Assembly: GCA_965200525.1 (NCBI GenBank)
Contig: OZ241368.1
Span: forward strand, 5,890,001-5,954,000
Source: JANNPJ01 sp965200525
GTDB taxonomy: Bacteria; Actinomycetota; Actinomycetes; Actinomycetales; Kineosporiaceae
Reading direction: 5' to 3'
DNA length: 64,000 nucleotides
The notes beneath the pieces are model-generated. The model saw only the letters and a program-made list of their open reading frames with translations. It had not been told where the DNA came from and ran no database searches. The stretch's first letter is position 1. Each line of letters starts with the position of its first letter. Below are positions 1-7,667 of the stretch, in pieces. The position numbers and the translations under genes were made by a program.

Positions 1-820
1 GCCCGACCAGGGTGTACAGCAGGATCGAGACCGAGGTCAGGGTGGCGATCGAGGCCCACAGGTTGTCGTAGCCGAACGCCCCGATGTCGCGCAGGATGAC
101 GCCGCCGGTGCCGCCGCCGGTGGCCAGCCACTCCGACACCAGGGCCCCGATCAGGGCGCCCGGTACCGAGATCCGGGCCGCGGCGAAGATGGCCGGCATC
201 GCGGTCGGCAGAGCGATCTTGCGCAGCACGGTCAGGTCGCTGCCGCCGTAGGCCACCACCAGGTCGCGGGCCTGGCTGTTGATCGACCGCAACCCGAACA
301 CGATGGTGACCAGGGCCGGGAAGAACACCACGATGCCGGCGATCACGGCCACCCCGACCAGCCCCCGGCCGAAGATCAGGGTGATGATCGGCGTCATCGC
401 GACCAGCGGCACCGAGCGCAGCAGCATGGCCACCGGCATGAACGCCTGCTCCACGCTGCGGAAGAGGACGAAACCGATGCCGACCACCATCGCCGCGACC
501 ATCCCGCCGACGAAGCCCAGCGAGGCGTCGCGCAGGGTGGTGCCGAGCGGGTCGAACACCGCCGAGCGGTTGGCTGCCGCCTCGGGCGCGGTGACCATGT
601 ACTCCCAGACCGCGTGCGGCGTCTTGCCGACCAGGGGGTTGATGTCGAAGTACCGCAGGAAGGCTTCCCAGGCGATGACGGCGACGATCGCCGAGACCAC
701 CAGGGGCAGGAAGGCCCGGCCCACGGCCCGGCCGTAGACCGAGAAGGCCGAGGGAAAGGTGTCCGGGGAGGCACCGGGGGAGAGGGCCGGAACCGGGGAG
801 TCGATCTCGGTGGCGGTCAT
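1..820 (-). CDS. ABC transporter permease (BPD family), 3' end outside window
   Basis: Inner-membrane permease of an NMT1/THI5-type (nitrate/sulfonate/taurine/pyrimidine-precursor class) importer. About 273 codons are visible and the C-terminus runs off the left edge. Reading from ATG at 820 there is a Ser/Pro-rich cytoplasmic start, a first hydrophobic segment, and then the EAA-type loop AYGGSDLTVLRKIALP, which docks on the ATPase in this family. The ATG overlaps the TGA of the upstream permease (TGATG), so translation is probably coupled. It is the last visible gene of a four-gene operon: binding protein, ATPase, permease, permease. Two different permeases suggest a heterodimeric channel. 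Substrate cannot be decided from sequence. Confidence 0.9.
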   Translation of the reverse strand, partial: MTATEIDSPVPALSPGASPDTFPSAFSVYGRAVGRAFLPLVVSAIVAVIAWEAFLRYFDINPLVGKTPHAVWEYMVTAPEAAANRSAVFDPLGTTLRDASLGFVGGMVAAMVVGIGFVLFRSVEQAFMPVAMLLRSVPLVAMTPIITLIFGRGLVGVAVIAGIVVFFPALVTIVFGLRSINSQARDLVVAYGGSDLTVLRKIALPTAMPAIFAAARISVPGALIGALVSEWLATGGGTGGVILRDIGAFGYDNLWASIATLTSVSILLYTLVG

Positions 821-1623
821 CAGCTACCTCCCGCGTTCGTGCCGGTCGACCAGGGCGTGACGAACCGGGCGATCAGCGCGAAGAGCGCGAAGCCGAGGCC
901 GGCCAGGCCGCCGGTGACGAAGGCCAGGGCCCAGGTGCGGGGCACCTCGTACTGCTGCTGGGCCACGGTCAGGGCGACGCCCAGGCCGTTGTCGACCCCG
1001 CCGAGATACTCCCCGATGATCGCGCCGAGCATGGCCGCCGGGGCGGCGATCTTCAGCGCCGACAGGATGTTCGGCAGGGCGGCGATCAGCTGCACCTTGA
1101 TCAGCTTGTGCCACCGGACGCCGCCGTAGGCCTCGATCAGCTGCAGGCTGGCCCGGTCGGCCGCCTTGAGGCCGAGCAGGGCTCCGATCAGGGTGGTGAA
1201 GAACACCGACAGCGAGGCCAGGAAGATGGTCGGTGCCCGGCCACCGAAGATCACCAGAATGATCGGCCCGATCGCGGTCAGCGGCATGCAGTAGCTGATC
1301 ACGGCGAGCTGGGTGGCCACGGCTTCGAGCGGCGGCACCAGCAGCACGATCACCGCCACCAGCAGGGCCAGCCCGTTGCCCCAGAGGAAACCCTGCCCGG
1401 CGCCCTTGAGGGTGACGCCGGCGTTGGTCCAGTAGTAGTCCCAGCCGTCCTTGCCGAACTGGGTGATCACCGCCCACGGCGTCGGGACCGAGCCCGAGCT
1501 GTGGAACACGGTCGCCGCCAGCAGCCACCAGACGGCGATCAGCACGACCGGGCCGATCACCGCACCGAGCCAGGCTGGTCGTTCCCTACCGGCCCGGGCC
1601 GGCTCGACCGCGACCGACGTCAT
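820..1623 (-). CDS. ABC transporter permease (BPD family)
   Basis: Second permease of the NMT1/THI5-type importer, 267 aa, a normal length for the SsuC/TauC/ThiX class. It has a short cytoplasmic N-terminus, then about six membrane segments beginning near residue 20. The EAA loop AYGGVRWHKLIKVQLIAALP lies in the C-terminal half. Start and stop both overlap their neighbours by one base (TGATG), so the operon is translationally coupled. Assignment to the permease family is firm. Substrate is unknown. Confidence 0.93.
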   Translation of the reverse strand: MTSVAVEPARAGRERPAWLGAVIGPVVLIAVWWLLAATVFHSSGSVPTPWAVITQFGKDGWDYYWTNAGVTLKGAGQGFLWGNGLALLVAVIVLLVPPLEAVATQLAVISYCMPLTAIGPIILVIFGGRAPTIFLASLSVFFTTLIGALLGLKAADRASLQLIEAYGGVRWHKLIKVQLIAALPNILSALKIAAPAAMLGAIIGEYLGGVDNGLGVALTVAQQQYEVPRTWALAFVTGGLAGLGFALFALIARFVTPWSTGTNAGGS

Positions 1624-2462
1624 CAGTGCTCACCCGGCCCGGCGTCGTCCATGGCCGCACCGCCCTTGCCGAACAGCAGGTCGGAGAGGTGGTCGTGGAT
1701 GGCGTGGAACTCGGGGGTGCGCATCATCTCCGGCGTCCGGGGCCGGGGCAGGTCGATCGGCACCACCTCAAGGATCCGGCCCGGGCGCGGGCTCATCACG
1801 GCCACGACGTCGGACAGGAAGATCGCCTCGCTGACGCCGTGGGTGACCATCAGCGTGGTGGCCGGCTTCTCGGTCCAGATCCGCAGCAGCTCGAGGTTGA
1901 GCCGCTGGCGGGTCATGTCGTCGAGGGCCCCGAACGGCTCGTCCAGCAGCAGCACCGACGGCTTGACCACCAGCGACCGGGCGATCGAGACCCGCTGGCG
2001 CATGCCGCCGGACAGCTGGGCCGGTTTGGCCTTCTCGAACCCCTGCAACCCGACCAGCTCGATCAGCTCGTCGATGTAGCCCGGGTCGGTCTTGATCCCC
2101 GAGATCTCCAGCGGCAGCTTGATGTTCGAGCGCACGCTGCGCCAGGGCAGCAGGGCCGAGTCCTGGAACGCGATCCCGAGCTCGTGATGACGGCGAAGCT
2201 CCAGCGGGGTCTCGCCGTTCACCAGGGCCTCGCCGCTGCTCGGCTTCTCCAGGCCGGCCAGGATCCGCAGGATCGTGGACTTGCCGCACCCGGAGGGGCC
2301 GAGCAGCGAGAGGAACGAGCCCTCCGACGTCTTCAGGTTCGCGTTGTCGAGCGCGGTGACCGAGCGCCGACCCAGCGAGAAGGTCTTGGACAGACCGGCC
2401 AGGGCGATCCCGGTGCCGAGCGGGGGTGCCCCCTTCTCGGCGGAGGTCGAGGCAGTCGTCAC
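1623..2462 (-). CDS. ABC transporter ATP-binding protein (SsuB/TauB/NrtD type)
   Basis: Cytoplasmic ATPase, 279 aa, that drives the importer formed with the two downstream permeases. All motifs are intact: Walker A GPSGCGKST, Q-loop in AFQDSALLPWR, signature LSGGMRQR, Walker B VLLLDEPFGALD and H-loop THGVSEA. The DEPFGALD box and the PWR after the Q-loop are typical of the nitrate/sulfonate/taurine importer ATPases. A ~20-residue Ser/Ala-rich leader precedes the domain. It begins 6 nt after the binding-protein stop. Confidence 0.95.
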   Translation of the reverse strand: MTTASTSAEKGAPPLGTGIALAGLSKTFSLGRRSVTALDNANLKTSEGSFLSLLGPSGCGKSTILRILAGLEKPSSGEALVNGETPLELRRHHELGIAFQDSALLPWRSVRSNIKLPLEISGIKTDPGYIDELIELVGLQGFEKAKPAQLSGGMRQRVSIARSLVVKPSVLLLDEPFGALDDMTRQRLNLELLRIWTEKPATTLMVTHGVSEAIFLSDVVAVMSPRPGRILEVVPIDLPRPRTPEMMRTPEFHAIHDHLSDLLFGKGGAAMDDAGPGEH

Positions 2463-2468
2463 GGTGGC

Positions 2469-3578
2469 TCAGGCCTTCAGTTCGGGGTGTTCGGTGTAGA
2501 CCTCCTTGAGGAGGGACAGGTCGAACAGCTTGTCCGCGGTGATCGGGGTGCCGGCCCGGCCGAGCGCCTCGATGTTCTGGGCGATCAGCTCGTCGGTCAT
2601 CGTGAACAACCCGTTGGCCTTGGTGTCGTCGCTGACGATCAGGTCGTTCTGCGCCGTCGCTTCCTTCACCTGCTCGTCCTGCACCAGCTTCTGGTCCTTG
2701 CCAAAGTTGGTGACGGCGAGCGTGGCCGCGTCGGTCGGGCTGGCCACGGCGTCCTTCCAACCCTTGATCTCGGCCGCCAGGTAGGCCTTGACCTTGGACC
2801 GGTCCTTGTCGATCGACTCCTGCAGCACGGTGAAGGTCTCGGCCACCAGCGGCAGGTTGTAGTCGGCCAGCAGGAAGGTCTCGACCTTGAAGCCCTTGGA
2901 GGCCAGCAGGATCGGCTCGTTGGTGATGTAGGCCATGAAGCCGGCCACCTGGCCGGTGGTGACCACCGTTGGGTCGAAGCCGACCGGCACGATCTTGACG
3001 CTCTTCGGGTCGATGTTGTTGGCCTTGAGCAGCGCCGCGAAGATGACCTCGTTGCCGCCGGTCTGGACGCCGATCTTCTTGCCGACCATGTCCTGCGGGG
3101 TCTTGATCGGGTCCTTGTCGATGGACACGATGCAGAACGGGTTCTTCTGGTAGGTCGTGCCGACGATCTTCAGCGGCGCGCCCTTGTTGATCGCCGGGGC
3201 GGTGATCGTCGGGGCCGACAGGCCCACGAAGGCCTTGCCGGTGGCCAGGGCCGACTCGGCCGAGGTGCCGGAGGCGCCGCCGGCCAGCAGTTCGACCTTC
3301 GAGAAGCCGGCGTCGGTGTAGTAGTTCTTGGTGGTGGCGAAGTACTCGCCGGCGAACTCGATGTTCTTGATCCAGGAGAGCTGCACCGCGATGTCGCCGT
3401 AGCTGGCGGCACTGCCCGAGGCCGCGGGGGCGGCCGAACCGCTGGACGACGAGCCGCACGCGGCCAGGGCGGGCCCGCCGGCCAGCAGCAGGCCGGCGGC
3501 CTGGAACAGCCGGCGGCGGCCCAGGGCCTGGTCGAACAGCGGCGAGGCAGCGAGGTCGGGACGGCGGGAGACAGCCAT
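2469..3578 (-). CDS. ABC substrate-binding lipoprotein, NMT1/THI5-like
   Basis: Extracytoplasmic solute-binding protein, 369 aa, first gene of the importer operon. The N-terminus has a twin-arginine-like motif (GRRRLF, residues 20-25), a hydrophobic stretch, and a lipobox ending ALAAC with Cys41. It should be lipidated, perhaps after Tat export. The mature start, with VQLSWIKNIEFAGEYFATTK, is the hallmark of the NMT1/THI5 fold, which binds pyrimidine precursors, nitrate, sulfonates or riboflavin-like ligands in different members. I looked for a TPP riboswitch upstream and saw none; the FMN riboswitch in this window serves another operon. A GGAG sits just before ATG 3578. A -10-like TAGCCT is on the minus strand at 3670-3665. 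Ligand unresolved. Confidence 0.9.
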   Translation of the reverse strand: MAVSRRPDLAASPLFDQALGRRRLFQAAGLLLAGGPALAACGSSSSGSAAPAASGSAASYGDIAVQLSWIKNIEFAGEYFATTKNYYTDAGFSKVELLAGGASGTSAESALATGKAFVGLSAPTITAPAINKGAPLKIVGTTYQKNPFCIVSIDKDPIKTPQDMVGKKIGVQTGGNEVIFAALLKANNIDPKSVKIVPVGFDPTVVTTGQVAGFMAYITNEPILLASKGFKVETFLLADYNLPLVAETFTVLQESIDKDRSKVKAYLAAEIKGWKDAVASPTDAATLAVTNFGKDQKLVQDEQVKEATAQNDLIVSDDTKANGLFTMTDELIAQNIEALGRAGTPITADKLFDLSLLKEVYTEHPELKA

Positions 3579-3793
3579 GGGGCTCCGATCGATCTGGCCG
3601 CCGGTACGGGCACCGGCGGCGCCAGCGGCACTGAACTTCCCGGTGGGTCCCCGGGGTGGGTGCGAGGCTAGGCAGCAACAGTTGCGCTGGCGTTTCGTTG
3701 TGTTCCGGGGCAGTAACCACCGGTGCTCTCATGTCGACATCAGGTGTCGTGCCCCTTTTGCGCCGGGCAATGAGACGAGGATTACCCCGGAAA

Positions 3794-3810
3794 GTAACGG
3801 TCAGGTAACG
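3794..3810. promoter_or_regulatory. GTAACG direct repeat, 11-bp phase
   Basis: GTAACG occurs at 3794-3799 and again at 3805-3810, exactly 11 bp apart. Tandem half-sites one helical turn apart are the layout used by OmpR-family regulators. GTnAC is close to the half-site described for actinobacterial GlnR. It lies between the importer and def, so either could be the target. Confidence 0.35.
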
Positions 3811-3841
3811 AGGGTGGGGCGGCGGAGGTCTCGTGGCCACG

Positions 3842-3847
3842 TAGACT
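3842..3847 (+). promoter_or_regulatory. def -10 box, leaderless promoter
   Basis: TAGACT ends 6 nt before GTG 3854, placing the transcription start at about the first base of the start codon. No Shine-Dalgarno is present. Confidence 0.6.
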
Positions 3848-3853
3848 CGTTTG

Positions 3854-4396
3854 GTGCCTATCCAGACCATCCGTCTTTTCGGTGACCCCGTGCTGCGAAC
3901 CCCGGCCGACGTCGTCGTGGACTTCGACAAGGAGCTGCGCGGCCTGGTCCGCGATCTCGAAGAGACCATGATGGACGCGCCGGGCGCCGGCCTGGCCGCC
4001 CCGCAGATCGGCGTCGGGCTGCGGGTGTTCACCTACTTCGTCGACGGGCAGCTCGGGCACCTGATCAACCCGAACCTGCAGCTGTCGGACGAGACCCAGG
4101 ACGGCGACGAGGGTTGCCTGTCGCTGCCCGACCTGGTCTTCGACACCCGCCGCTCGCTGCAGGTGGTGGCCAAGGGGTTCGACCAGCACGGCGAGCCGGT
4201 CGAGATCGAGGGCACCGAACTGCTGGCCCGCTGCATCCAGCACGAGACCGACCATCTCGACGGCATCCTGTTCATCGACCGGCTGGAGCGGGCCGAGCGC
4301 AAGCTCGCCCTGAAGGCGATCCGCGAGGCCGAGTGGAACGGCCCGGCGCCGGTGGTGAAGGTCAGCCCGCACGCGACCTTCGGCCGGGCTCTGTAG
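3854..4396 (+). CDS. def: peptide deformylase
   Basis: Removes the N-formyl group from nascent proteins in the cytoplasm. It is 180 aa with all three family motifs: GLAAPQIG (residues 47-54), EGCLS with metal ligand Cys88, and QHETDHLDG with His130, Glu131 and His134. GTG 3854 is chosen over TTG 3851 because it gives the usual MPIQTIRLFGDPVLR start and sits 6 nt behind a TAGACT box. It is followed 13 nt later by fmt, which supplies the formyl group this enzyme removes, the classic def-fmt pairing. Confidence 0.97.
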   Translation: MPIQTIRLFGDPVLRTPADVVVDFDKELRGLVRDLEETMMDAPGAGLAAPQIGVGLRVFTYFVDGQLGHLINPNLQLSDETQDGDEGCLSLPDLVFDTRRSLQVVAKGFDQHGEPVEIEGTELLARCIQHETDHLDGILFIDRLERAERKLALKAIREAEWNGPAPVVKVSPHATFGRAL

Positions 4397-4409
4397 AGCC
4401 GGCCGCCCG

Positions 4410-5360
4410 ATGCGCATCGTTGTCGCCGGCACCCCCGACGTCGCCGTCCCGGCCCTGGCCGCCCTGGCCGGCTCCCGGCACGAGATCGTCGCCGTCATCA
4501 CCCGTCCCGACGCCGTGGCCGGCCGGGGCCGCAAGGTGTCCCGCTCGGCGGTCGCGCTCTGGGCCGACGAGCAGAAGCTGCCGGTGCTGCAGCCGAACCG
4601 CCCGAGCGAGCCGGAGTTCCAGGCCGAGCTGACCGCGCTGGCCCCGGACTGCTGCCCGGTGATCGCCTACGGCGCGCTGATCCCGCAGTCGGCCCTCGAC
4701 ATCCCCGAGCACGGCTGGGTCAACCTGCACTTCTCGGTGCTGCCGGCCTGGCGCGGCGCGGCCCCGGTGCAGCGCGCCCTGATGGCCGGCGACCAGGTCA
4801 CCGGGGCCACCACCTTCCTGATCGAGCGGGGCCTGGACACCGGCCCGGTCTACGGCGTGATGACCCAGGCCGTCCGGCCCCGGGACACCGCCGGCGAGCT
4901 GCTGGCCCGGCTGGCCGAGGGCGGGTCCGGCCTGCTGGTCTCCACCCTCGACGCGATCGAGGACGGCACCGTCGTCGGCGAGCCGCAGCCCACCTTCGGG
5001 GTGTCCCTGGCGCCCAAGGTCACCGTCGAGGAGGCGGCCGTCGACTGGTCGAGCCCCGCGGTGGCCATCGATCGACGAATCCGGGGCTGCACACCGGCCC
5101 CGGGAGCCTGGACCCGGTTCCGGGGCGAACGGCTGGGCCTGGGACCGGTACTGCCGGAGGCGTCCGACGGCGAGCTCCTCGCCCCCGGCGAGCTGCGGGT
5201 GCTGCGCAAGACGGTCCAGGTGGGGACGGCGACGGGCCCGGTCACCCTGGGCGAGGTCCGGCCGGCCGGCAAGCGCTCGATGCCGGCCGTCGACTGGGCC
5301 CGCGGCGCCCGCCCCGAACCGGGCGAACAGCTCGGCCCCGTCACCGGAGCGACGGCGTGA
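4410..5360 (+). CDS. fmt: methionyl-tRNA formyltransferase
   Basis: Transfers a formyl group from 10-formyl-tetrahydrofolate to initiator Met-tRNA. It is 316 aa, the usual length. The N-terminal Rossmann domain begins MRIVVAGTPDVAVPALAAL. The catalytic region NLHFSVLPAWRGAAPVQRA carries the Asn/His and SxLP elements, and TTFLIERGLDTGPV follows. The C-terminal tRNA-binding domain starts near residue 205. The gene overlaps rsmB by GTGA, so the def-fmt-rsmB block is probably co-transcribed. Confidence 0.97.
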   Translation: MRIVVAGTPDVAVPALAALAGSRHEIVAVITRPDAVAGRGRKVSRSAVALWADEQKLPVLQPNRPSEPEFQAELTALAPDCCPVIAYGALIPQSALDIPEHGWVNLHFSVLPAWRGAAPVQRALMAGDQVTGATTFLIERGLDTGPVYGVMTQAVRPRDTAGELLARLAEGGSGLLVSTLDAIEDGTVVGEPQPTFGVSLAPKVTVEEAAVDWSSPAVAIDRRIRGCTPAPGAWTRFRGERLGLGPVLPEASDGELLAPGELRVLRKTVQVGTATGPVTLGEVRPAGKRSMPAVDWARGARPEPGEQLGPVTGATA

Positions 5361-6895
5361 GCCGCCCGGCCGCGCCCGCCGGCCGCCCCTCCCGCCCGCC
5401 CCGCCAGTCCCGGGACAACGCCGGCCGCTCCCAGCGCGCCGCCGGTACCGCCCCGGCCGGCGGCCGCCCACGCAGCGCCGGTGACCCGGCCCGCCTGGTC
5501 GCCTACGAGACCCTGCGCGCGGTGGCCGAGCGCGACGCGTACGCCAACCTGGTGCTGCCGGGCCTGCTGCGCCGCTCCGCCCTCCGCGGTCGCGACGCCG
5601 GCCTGGCCACCGAGCTGGCCTACGGCACCCTGCGCGGTCAGGGCAGCTACGACGCCGTGCTGGCCGCCTGCGTCGACCGGCCGCTGACCGGGGTCGACCC
5701 GGCCGTGCTGGATGCCCTGCGGCTCGGCGTCCACCAGCTGCTGAACACCCGGGTGCCGCAGCACGCGGCCGTCTCGACCACGGTCGACCTGGTCCGGGCC
5801 ACGTCCGGGCCGGGCGCGGCCAAGTTCGCCAACGCCGTGCTGCGCCGCGTCACCGAGCGCGATCCGGACACCTGGCTGGCCTCGGTCGCGCCCGACCCGC
5901 AGGCCGATCCGGACGGCTACCTGGCCGTGCTGTACTCGCACCCGACCTGGATCATCCGTTCGCTGCGCGACGCCCTGCGGCTGGCCGGGCGGCCCGCCGA
6001 CGAGCTGCCGGCCCTGTTGGCCGCCCACAACGAGCGGCCCCGGGTCGCCGTGGCCGCGCTGCCCGGGCTGGCCACGGTCGACGAGCTGACCGCCGACGGG
6101 GCCGACGCCGGGGTGCTCTCCCCGGTGGCGGTCCGGCTGAACGGTGCTCCCGACGAGGCTCCGGCCGTGCAGCAGGGGCGGGCCCGGGTGCAGGACGAGG
6201 GCAGCCAGCTGGTCGCCCTGGCCCTGGCCGCGGCCGAGCTGCGGGGGGCCGACGAGGGCCGCTGGCTCGACCTGTGCGCCGGGCCGGGCGGCAAGGCCGC
6301 CCTGCTGGCGTCGGTGCTGGCCGAACGGCACACCGCCGGGCAGGTCGGGGACGACGCCGAACTGGTCGCGGTCGAGGTGGCCGAGCACCGGGCCGACCTG
6401 GTCTCGAACGCGCTGGCCGCGGTGCCGGCCGCGTTCGAGGTGCGGGTCGCCGACGGCCGCAGCCTGGGCGAGGACGAGCCCGGCCGGTACGACCGGGTGC
6501 TGGTCGACGCGCCCTGCACCGGCCTGGGAGCGCTGCGGCGCCGGCCCGAGGCCCGCTGGCGGCGGACGCCGTCCGACCTGACCGCGCTGGCTCCGTTGCA
6601 GCGCGGGCTGTTGTCGGCCGCCCTGGACGCCGTCCGCCCGGGCGGGGTGGTGGCCTACGCCACCTGCTCGCCGCACCCGGCCGAGACCCGTTCCGTGGTC
6701 GACGACGTGCTCCGGGGCCGCGACGACGTCACCCGGCTGGACGCGCGGGCGGTGATCGCGGCGGTGGCCGGCCTTGATCACCCGGCGCTGGAGCTGGCCG
6801 CCGGGCTGGAGCTGGGCGAGGGCCCGGACGTGCAGCTGTGGACCTACCGGCACGGCACCGACTCGATGTACCTGAGCCTGCTCCGCCGGGACTGA
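5357..6895 (+). CDS. rsmB: 16S rRNA (cytosine-C5) methyltransferase, RsmB/Fmu family
   Basis: Probable SAM-dependent methyltransferase for a cytosine of 16S rRNA (C967 in E. coli). It is 512 aa. A basic Pro/Ala/Arg-rich tail of ~45 residues is followed by a NusB-like RNA-binding domain and then the methyltransferase domain. SAM motif DLCAGPGGKAALLAS and the two cysteine motifs of m5C enzymes, VDAPCTGLGALRR and ATCSPHPAET, are intact. GTG 5357 overlaps the fmt stop. The long disordered N-terminus is common in actinobacterial versions. Confidence 0.94.
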   Translation: MSRPAAPAGRPSRPPRQSRDNAGRSQRAAGTAPAGGRPRSAGDPARLVAYETLRAVAERDAYANLVLPGLLRRSALRGRDAGLATELAYGTLRGQGSYDAVLAACVDRPLTGVDPAVLDALRLGVHQLLNTRVPQHAAVSTTVDLVRATSGPGAAKFANAVLRRVTERDPDTWLASVAPDPQADPDGYLAVLYSHPTWIIRSLRDALRLAGRPADELPALLAAHNERPRVAVAALPGLATVDELTADGADAGVLSPVAVRLNGAPDEAPAVQQGRARVQDEGSQLVALALAAAELRGADEGRWLDLCAGPGGKAALLASVLAERHTAGQVGDDAELVAVEVAEHRADLVSNALAAVPAAFEVRVADGRSLGEDEPGRYDRVLVDAPCTGLGALRRRPEARWRRTPSDLTALAPLQRGLLSAALDAVRPGGVVAYATCSPHPAETRSVVDDVLRGRDDVTRLDARAVIAAVAGLDHPALELAAGLELGEGPDVQLWTYRHGTDSMYLSLLRRD

Positions 6896-6910
6896 GCCGC
6901 CGGCCGGCAC

Positions 6911-6916
6911 TACGCT
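6911..6916 (+). promoter_or_regulatory. rpe -10 box, leaderless promoter
   Basis: TACGCT ends 6 nt before GTG 6923 and no ribosome binding site is visible, so rpe can be transcribed separately from rsmB. Confidence 0.55.
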
Positions 6917-6922
6917 TCCGCC

Positions 6923-7582
6923 GTGGCCATCCAGATCTCGCCCAGCATCCTATCGTCCGACTTCGCCCGGCTGGAGTCCGAGCTGCAGCGGATCGGCAAC
7001 GCCGACTGGGCCCACGTCGACGTGATGGACAACCACTTCGTGCCCAACCTGACCCTGGGCCTGCCGGTGGTCGAGGCCCTGATCAAGGTGACGCCGATCC
7101 CGATCGACTGCCACCTGATGATCGAGGACCCGGACCGCTGGGCCCCGGCCTACGCCGAGGCCGGCGCGGGCAGCGTGACCTTCCACGCCGAGGCCGCCGC
7201 GGCCCCGGTCCGGCTGGCCCGCGAGCTGCGCAAGCAGGGGGCCCGGGCCGGGCTGGCGGTCAAGCCGGCCACCGCGATCGAGCCCTACCTGGAACTGCTG
7301 CCCGAGCTCGACCTGCTGCTGGTGATGACCGTCGAGCCCGGTTTCGGCGGGCAGAGCTTCCTCGACGTCTGCCTGCCCAAGATCCGCCGGGCCCGGGCCG
7401 CGATCGCCGGCTCCGGGCTGGACGTCTGGCTGCAGGTGGACGGCGGGGTGTCGGCGTCGACCATCGAGCGCTGCGCCGAGGCCGGCGCCGACGTGTTCGT
7501 GGCCGGCTCGGCCGTCTACGGCGCCGACGACGCGGCGGCGTCCATCGAGCAACTGCGCGAACTGGCCGCCGGCGCCTGCTGA
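6923..7582 (+). CDS. rpe: ribulose-phosphate 3-epimerase
   Basis: Interconverts ribulose-5-phosphate and xylulose-5-phosphate in the pentose phosphate pathway. It is 219 aa, a complete TIM barrel. Landmarks are SILSSDFARL at the N-terminus, the metal/catalytic segment HVDVMDNHFVPNLTLG, DCHLMIEDPDRW, MTVEPGFGGQSF, and the phosphate-binding VDGGVSASTI followed by VAGSAVYG. In mycobacteria rpe is followed by ribG/ribD; here a subtilase gene on the other strand takes that place. Confidence 0.97.
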   Translation: MAIQISPSILSSDFARLESELQRIGNADWAHVDVMDNHFVPNLTLGLPVVEALIKVTPIPIDCHLMIEDPDRWAPAYAEAGAGSVTFHAEAAAAPVRLARELRKQGARAGLAVKPATAIEPYLELLPELDLLLVMTVEPGFGGQSFLDVCLPKIRRARAAIAGSGLDVWLQVDGGVSASTIERCAEAGADVFVAGSAVYGADDAAASIEQLRELAAGAC

Positions 7583-7601
7583 GACCACCGGGCGAAGCGC
7601 A

Positions 7602-7640
7602 AGTGGCCGGCGGGGGGATCGGACCCCGTCACCGGCCACT
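7602..7640. terminator. bidirectional terminator between rpe and subtilase gene
   Basis: AGTGGCCGG (7602-7610) pairs with CCGGCCACT (7632-7640), with an inner GGGG/CCCC extension. It lies between convergent genes. There is no long U-tract, as is common in high-GC actinobacteria. Confidence 0.6.
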
Positions 7641-7667
7641 CGCGTGTCCTTCACCTACTGCTGTGAC

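Noticed and set aside
2469..3853. Thiamine-precursor (ThiXYZ) assignment for the importer
   Set aside because: No TPP riboswitch blocks were seen upstream on the minus strand, and NMT1/THI5 proteins bind many ligands.
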